The position numbers and the translations under genes were made by a program. Positions 59,086 to 64,000 of a stretch of 64,000 bases of DNA are shown here, piece by piece. The first letter of the stretch is position 1. Each line of letters opens with the position of its first letter. This DNA comes from Fistularia commersonii (lineage: Eukaryota > Chordata > Actinopteri > Syngnathiformes > Fistulariidae). The stretch lies in assembly GCA_037954325.1 (NCBI GenBank), contig JBBMNZ010000026.1:5149501-5213500 (forward strand). Direction: 5' to 3'. Under the pieces are notes generated by a model, which saw nothing but the letters and a program-made list of their open reading frames with translations, searched no databases and had not been told where the DNA came from.

Positions 59086-61672
59086 AACGGGATTCTGATT
59101 ATATTCATTCATCTCTTTATTTTCTAAATCATTGGTCTCCGCCATTGAAATTGGTTCAAATTGGGCCACAATGAGAAGAGTTTAACAAGTTCATTACACT
59201 AATATCAGACTGCGGGAGAGAGCTACAAATAGAGCGGAGAAAGACTGAGCAGAGATCACAGCAAGTTACCCTAATTGAAAAAGACTGAAGGAGAAAATCA
59301 TTAAACAAGCCCCACTGGTGTCTCCCTTATTAGATTCCTCTCCAGGTGTCATGAAGATTATATCCCCCCTTATTTCCCCTAACAAACTCAAAGCAGAGAG
59401 TTTGTTAAGAAGAGAAAATATAGATCGCTGCAAGAGGGGGTTGTTTTTGAGTATAATTGGGTTTATATGCATTGTAAGCAGATGTGCTCAACCCATTCTG
59501 ATCACACTCATAAAGAAAGATTATTGCTGTGCTCTACAGTTTCTTTGATGAAAACCGGTATGGTATTAAACGGAGGGGGTCATCCTGGGGCTGCAGACAG
59601 TTTTTTTTTTACAAAACCAAAAAGAGGAAGGGAGCTAAATCTTCTAATTCCTCCGGTCTCTTTTCTTCGAGCTGATTTTTTTCATTGTAAATGTGGTAAT
59701 TTTTTGCAAACAAAGCATTCATCATGTCTTGTCATTCCATGATTACAACGGTCTTGGTATTCAGCTAGTGACCATATAAAAATATGTACGTATTTTCCAG
59801 AGTTCAAGCTCGGTAAAGGATACACTTCTAACTGGACAATAATTGCAGTTGACTGGAATTAAAAAAGAAATGATAGAATTAGAAAATATATAAAAAGACC
59901 AAACCATGTTTTCATTTTTGAGGGTTGCTCATTTAGCAAATGAAATACACCAGAGTTTTCCCATCTCCTTCATAATACGCATCATAATATTTTCCGTCTG
60001 CTCTCAAAGATGAAGGCATAAAAAGAGCATGAGCCAGCAGGAACAGCTGCAGGCATCTTTCCCCATGTATTACACTACGCCTAACCACACATATTTCCTT
60101 TATGTTGGGCCCATCACTGAGTACACTAGACCCCATTACTCTCATTAGATTTTATAGCATTTGGCTGCAACAACATTTGCATTTGCAGGGAATCAAGAGG
60201 CCTGACTTCTGATGTAGCTTCGGCAAAACAGTCTACATGCCATTTGAAATGCACCGCAAAATGATGTTAGTTTGTTTTTTTGCATGGCTTATAGAGATTT
60301 ACGATGTGTATCTCGCAATATTATGGCAAATCATAATCCAATGTTGGCAGATAATTTCCCGGGAGTGAAAAATTCACCTATCGTGGTACGACTTGTTTTC
60401 GGATCTACAAAACAAACAAATCGAGAAACTCGCTGTGAGGCACATCCACTGCCGCGGAGTGAAGATGATGAAAGTATTTTTATTAACATCAAAGATAGAG
60501 GCAGTCAAAAACACCACCTACTGTCTTAATACAATTTGACTTGACAAAAGCGTAATTCCAACAGTTTGACTACAGACTCGCGCGCGCATTCATCAGATGC
60601 AAACACACAATCAGCCGGTCGGATCATAAACTTTAGGTATTTTCTTCATTTTTTTTTTTTGCAGGTCCCTAAAATACTCACCATGTTATTATGGACAAAC
60701 TGTCTCCCGACAAGTACGAAACCATCAAGCTGAGTTCGGAAGGCAGGGACTTCAAATACAATTCTGTCTCCTGCTAGCCTCAATATGTCTGAAACCTGCT
60801 GAGGTAGCATAACAATTTCAGTTCTTTCACAGCACAGTTACAGCCACTCAAACCAATCAGGACAAGCTGTAATTTCCCTATGTCGCCCACAATATTATGC
60901 TGACAGGACGATACCTATTGCTGTGACGGTTCTTTTCAAAGGACATGTCTAACCAGCTTGAAACTACACAGATGTGTATCTGACGGTCACATCATTTTTC
61001 TGCGGATTATAATTATATTCTGTTGAAATTCTTTCCAACCACTGTGAATTTGACAGCGGTGCACTATTGTGTTACAATTCTAGGACTATGATTTTCATAA
61101 AGTCCTTTACGTACCTCGAATTTATCTTAAGTTCATTGCAGAGTTTGTCTTCACATGCATGCGTTCACAGAGGCGGTGAGATATAAGTGCCACAGAGGCC
61201 GCTCTGTTTTACAGTAGTGGGCAGATTTTGGATGATAGTATGCACATTTTGATAGTTCCTTAGTGCTCAAAACCCCTTATCCGTGTGTGTTTGTGTTTGC
61301 ATGCACGCACGCACTGCTGGCTAAAGTCCCCGACTGGCTTGACGAGCTTAATACCATTATCAAGATTTACAGCGATGTTCACGTGGGACTTGTGTCAAAA
61401 TGGCTGGTGCGAGGCAAAGACACAAGCCATGCCCCAATTAGAGAGTCCAAGGAAGTGCACGTACACAAACGCACAGCAGGATGCATTCGATTCTCATACA
61501 ACCTCTGCCTATACCCTTCCACCTCAAACAATTCTGCATATTCACATTTTCTCAAACTCCCTCAAACACCCAAGAGTAACTCCGGGATAATGCCTCTGGC
61601 CATTTTCAGCTGGAGGAGGTTATGCTGAAACTGCGGAAAAAAGTGTAAAAAAAGGAAGAGAATAGCCGTATG

Positions 61673-61690
61673 AGAGAGAGAGAGAGAGAA
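61673..61690. repeat. (GA)n microsatellite
   Basis: Short GA array of about nine units. Confidence 0.9.
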
Positions 61691-62101
61691 TACAATTCAA
61701 GCAATATCTCAAAGCAGAAGTTGGACCAGTTGGACTGTTGGATCTAACAGTTTACACTCCTAGACATTTGTATCAGTGGCACATGTTTACACCTAAATCA
61801 GCTTTATGTCAAAAGTCGTGTAATTTCTTAAATAACTATTATAACCACAGGGACCCCTGATGCTAGTGGCGTGCTGTTTTTTCCAGTTTCCATAACACAG
61901 TTTCTTTAACACTGATTTTTAAAACTGTATTTTCTCTGTTTACTTGTGGCCTCAACATGAAGTCTAAATAAAATTGTATCGACCCAAAAAAATAACAATC
62001 AATGTCAATTCGCATTGCCATTGGGTCAGGCACTCTACGAGCTCAATCATTATATTATATAAATGGTAATAAGGGATTCCCGGCAAAGCACCAGCCACTG
62101 A

Positions 62102-63112
62102 CAAATAAAAATAGTCACCCAAGGAAGCATCAAAAAGACCAATCTGCCCACTGTCCCGATTGACTACAGGAAAGTCGATGACTCAGTGCCACACACAGAT
62201 GTGCAATATGAATGGGATACTAAGACCGTCGTGAAGAATTCAATAAGACTGTTGAAAATTATTTTCAGGACCAACCCGAAGCCTGATGGACAGGTTTCTA
62301 ACAAGTACGGCAAATACCAAGGGGGTTCGGTAACGCAGCTCAGGTCCCTGCCCTCTCAGTGAGATCTTCACAACGAGCGGCGGCAGATGATGATTCTGAG
62401 GTGAAGCAATAACAAGTTGTCTTCTCTACGTGGATAACATTAAGCTGTTAGCCATGAAGAAGCCACAACGAGGTCAGTCGTAGCCAAATACCAACACAGA
62501 TTAAGGTAGATCCTGAAAAGTTTTCTGAAAGGACAGAACAACATCTGGGTGATCAACACGTACGGTCATCAGAATACAGAATACAGTCATTTGGCAGATG
62601 CGCATCAGGTCATCAGATGCCCCAATTGTCTCGTGAACCGGCTAGAAGAGGAGATAAAGGAGACAGGCATCGCCAAAAGGAAGCTCCTCAAGATGCACAT
62701 AAAGTTTCAGCCAAGTCAAGTACACTGAGACTGCACAACAAGTGGAACATGGGGGGCCAAGGCTGGTGGAACATCAGGGCCATTTCACAGGATGGAAACA
62801 AAAAGATCTGTGAATATATCAGGACGATGGCTGCCAAAGATGAACTACTAAGTGAATCCATCAGCAGGAGATACCCAATGATGCAGTGGAGAATTTCTTC
62901 CCTAACACAGCAAGGAGCAAAAGGCTGATATTGAGAAATCATTTGAGAGGATGGAAAAAAAAAGGGTGACGGTGAAGCACAGAAGCACTGATTATGGCAG
63001 TGCAGGAACAGGCACTGAGCACAAGTGCAAAAGAGGCTAAGGTCTGCCACACCAGAGAAGACCCCAAGTGCAGGGTACCCGCCCCCCACCCCCCAAAAAA
63101 AACCCTGACACA
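62102..63112 (+). pseudogene. Reverse transcriptase remnant of R4/Rex6-like LINE
   Basis: Starts with QIKIVTQGSIKKTN (62102 onward) and reads IDYRKVDDSVPHTD as the A-like block. After an in-frame stop near 62359 the catalytic box appears as YVDN at 62427-62438; relatives have YMDD, so the second aspartate has become asparagine. EEIKETGIAKRKLLKMH lies in one frame and KSSTLRLHNKW in another, giving a frameshift near 62700-62715; another occurs near 62920, where ADIEKSFERME begins. Near 63050-63112 REDPKC and a PDTIQCI block parallel a zinc-knuckle region (CRLC...PETVQHI in relatives) in which cysteines are lost or displaced by a P/K-rich insertion. The damage is both catalytic and structural. 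Confidence 0.8.
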
Positions 63113-63145
63113 ATTCAATGCATATTAATGTGGTTTAATTTAAAA

Positions 63146-63471
63146 CCATCCATCCATCCAGTCATCCATCGTCTGCCGGTTATCCTGCACTCAGGGTCGC
63201 AGGGGATGCTGGAGTCTATCCCAGCTGTCTTCGGGCAAGAGGCGGCATACACCCTGGACTGGTCGCCAGTAAGTCACAGGGCCATATATACAGACAGACA
63301 ACCAATCGAATCACTCATTTATTCGGGGCAATTTTCCCATTTTTTTCCAATTAACCTGCTTCATGACCAGGGGAAAACATGCAAACTCTACACAGAAAGG
63401 TCACCTTGTTGGAATCGAACCAGAGTGCTTCGTCCTGTGAGGCTGAAGCGTTAACCACTGCATCACCCTAG
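63146..63471 (-). mobile_element. tRNA-headed SINE with both Pol III boxes, nested in a LINE
   Basis: A near full-length copy, 326 bp, on the minus strand. Head: the complement of 63456-63466 gives TGATGCAGTGG (A-box); the complement of 63412-63420 gives GTTCGATTC (B-box), about 36 nt apart. Body: CATGCAAACTCTACACAG (complement of the GTGTGGAGTTTGCATG block at 18706-18721) and CTGGACTGGTCGCCAG near 63255. Tail (left side): CATCCATCCATCCAGTCATC. It sits in the gap between the two halves of the R4/Rex6-like LINE, so it is younger than that copy. A clean target duplication was not recognised; both flanks are AT-rich (TTTAATTTAAAA on the left, TTTTAATTAAAG on the right). Confidence 0.85.
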
Positions 63472-63574
63472 TTTCAAATTTTAATTAAAGAAAAATAATA
63501 GTTTACTTAATTTTGATTTAAAATCACCATAGTTTAATTTCAAGAGTATTATAAGCTAGGAAAAGTGTCCTTAA

Positions 63575-63850
63575 AACCAAATGGTAGGCAATGTATACCG
63601 GGGTTGGATATTGAGTATGGAAATGAAGGACTCCTCCAATGAGGCCTCAGAATGAAGTGCTCAGATCATGTGGGACTTCCAGATCTAGACTGGCAAAGTG
63701 GTGACGGCTAAAGGAAAAGATATTAAAGAGGAAGGTCTCAATGGTACTGACGTTAATCAGAGCACAGGGAACTCCAAAGAGGGAAAGAGGCTCCGGGTCC
63801 AACGTCCGGGTATCTGAAGAGCACAGTCCTTGTGACCACTAAGGAACCAT
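63575..63850 (+). pseudogene. C-terminal remnant of R4/Rex6-like LINE
   Basis: One frame reads NQMVGNVYRG at 63575-63604, then IMWDFQI at 63665-63685 followed by TGKVVTAK, and, in another frame, LKSTVLVTTKE at about 63814-63846. Relatives carry the same blocks in this order between the zinc-knuckle and the end of the protein (VAGIVYRN, LWDFQIQTDK, QKSAVLGTAK). The PD-containing catalytic motif of the restriction-like endonuclease that would follow LWDFQI reads GKDI here and is not preserved. Stops interrupt the frame, including a TAG right after IMWDFQI. Confidence 0.7.
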
Positions 63851-64000
63851 AGGGCCACTTGTAGGGGACTGGGGACTGAGGCGGGCATACCGCCCACCTG
63901 GGGGCATTCAGAGTTGTATTCGATTTAATGAATTGTTTATTTCAATGATGCGTAAATATTTATGAAAGCAATAGATCAAGATTTATCAGCAAAGTTTATG
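63851..64000. other. Window end, no feature seen
   Basis: About 75 bp of GC-rich sequence may be the 3' untranslated end of the LINE; the last 80 bp are AT-rich. No feature supported. Confidence 0.4.

Larger units (their letters stand above)
57501..62100. other. Gene-free sequence
   Basis: No gene supported. 57780-58220 has scattered CpG and three or four overlapping frames of 60-109 codons, none with a known domain. T18 at 58461-58478, TTTA-rich DNA after it, a perfect hairpin at 59065-59085, a pyrimidine run ending in GCAG at 60651-60664, and a GA array at 61673-61690. No intact transposon recognised. Confidence 0.5.
62102..63850 (+). mobile_element. R4/Rex6-like LINE remnant, split by a SINE
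   Basis: Two coding remnants of one element lie in order on the plus strand: a reverse transcriptase part (62102-63112) and a C-terminal part (63575-63850). The missing middle is occupied by an inverted SINE (63146-63471). Protein landmarks in order: IDYRKVDDSVPHTD, KNSIRLLKIIFRTNPKP, LYVDNIKLLA, EEEIKETGIAKRKLLKMH, KSSTLRLHNKW, KICEYIRTMAAKDELLSE, ADIEKSFERME, EALIMAVQEQAL, then NQMVGNVYRG, IMWDFQI and LKSTVLVTT. These match, in order, a reverse transcriptase plus restriction-like endonuclease protein common in fish genomes. The R4/Rex6/Dong assignment is inferred from memory of that architecture. The element has multiple stops and frameshifts and is not functional. The 5' half is absent. 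Confidence 0.8.

Noticed and set aside
59105..59150. ATTCATTCATCTC phrase resembling the SINE tail
   Set aside because: Only the ATTCATTC tail resembles the SINE; no further body is recognisable.
60651..60780. Pyrimidine run plus GCAG (to 60664) followed by an ATG frame (MDKLSPDKYETIKLSSEGR...) that looked like a terminal exon
   Set aside because: In the frame of that peptide a TAA lies immediately after the putative acceptor (60669-60671), and the only frame left open ends after about 22 codons. I do not recognise the peptide. Kept as not supported.

Overview
The window reads as nuclear DNA from a ray-finned fish. The evidence is the density of CA/GT dinucleotide tracts (several of 60-77 bp), long A/T homopolymers, AT-rich single-copy sequence, and interspersed repeats typical of teleosts: a tRNA-headed SINE in several copies, two kinds of LINE, a hAT element and a piggyBac MITE. 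I cannot name the species or the locus.

I found no intact protein-coding gene, no tRNA or rRNA gene and no CRISPR array. The open reading frames I examined are explained by chance in AT-rich DNA, by microsatellites read as (CV)n, (HT)n or (IY)n, or by decayed transposon genes. The window is probably intergenic or deep intronic. A few moderately GC or CpG-rich, non-repetitive blocks (near 7.2-7.7, 15.6-15.8, 25.98-26.4, 47.2-47.5, 48.2-48.45, 55.7-56.0 and 58.9-59.1 kb) could be conserved regulatory DNA, but one sequence cannot prove conservation.

Layout: 1-18.6 kb is mostly unique sequence with scattered microsatellites, a pyrimidine-rich block (6.79-7.1 kb), a compact CpG-dense block (10.75-11.03 kb), a decayed SINE (13.5 kb), a 25-base G run (15.87 kb) and a purine-rich block (17.2-17.53 kb). 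A SINE lies at 18.63-18.92 kb. A compound CA/TA satellite covers 23.89-24.25 kb. A second class of SINE-like repeat sits at 34.34-34.54 kb.

From 39.5 to 46 kb mobile DNA is concentrated: a 5'-truncated CR1/L2-type LINE on the minus strand (39.5-40.64 kb) that keeps a YxDD box and has a CA microsatellite in its coding region; a piggyBac-transposase-like 3' remnant (41.92-42.2 kb); a 433-bp hAT element with matching terminal repeats, an exact 8-bp target duplication and a piece of transposase (44.095-44.527 kb); and a 257-bp piggyBac MITE flanked by TTAA (45.71-45.97 kb). Between 48.9 and 50.9 kb three very long dinucleotide arrays lie about 1 kb apart, followed by a G-quadruplex motif at 51.01 kb. 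At the right end (62.1-63.85 kb) a decayed LINE resembling the R4/Rex6-type elements of fish is split by an inverted SINE insertion that keeps both Pol III boxes.

The history visible here is one of transposon arrival, decay and nesting plus microsatellite growth. I do not see a new functional gene system. LINE, SINE and DNA-element assignments rest on recognised protein or terminal-sequence patterns, not on database searches.
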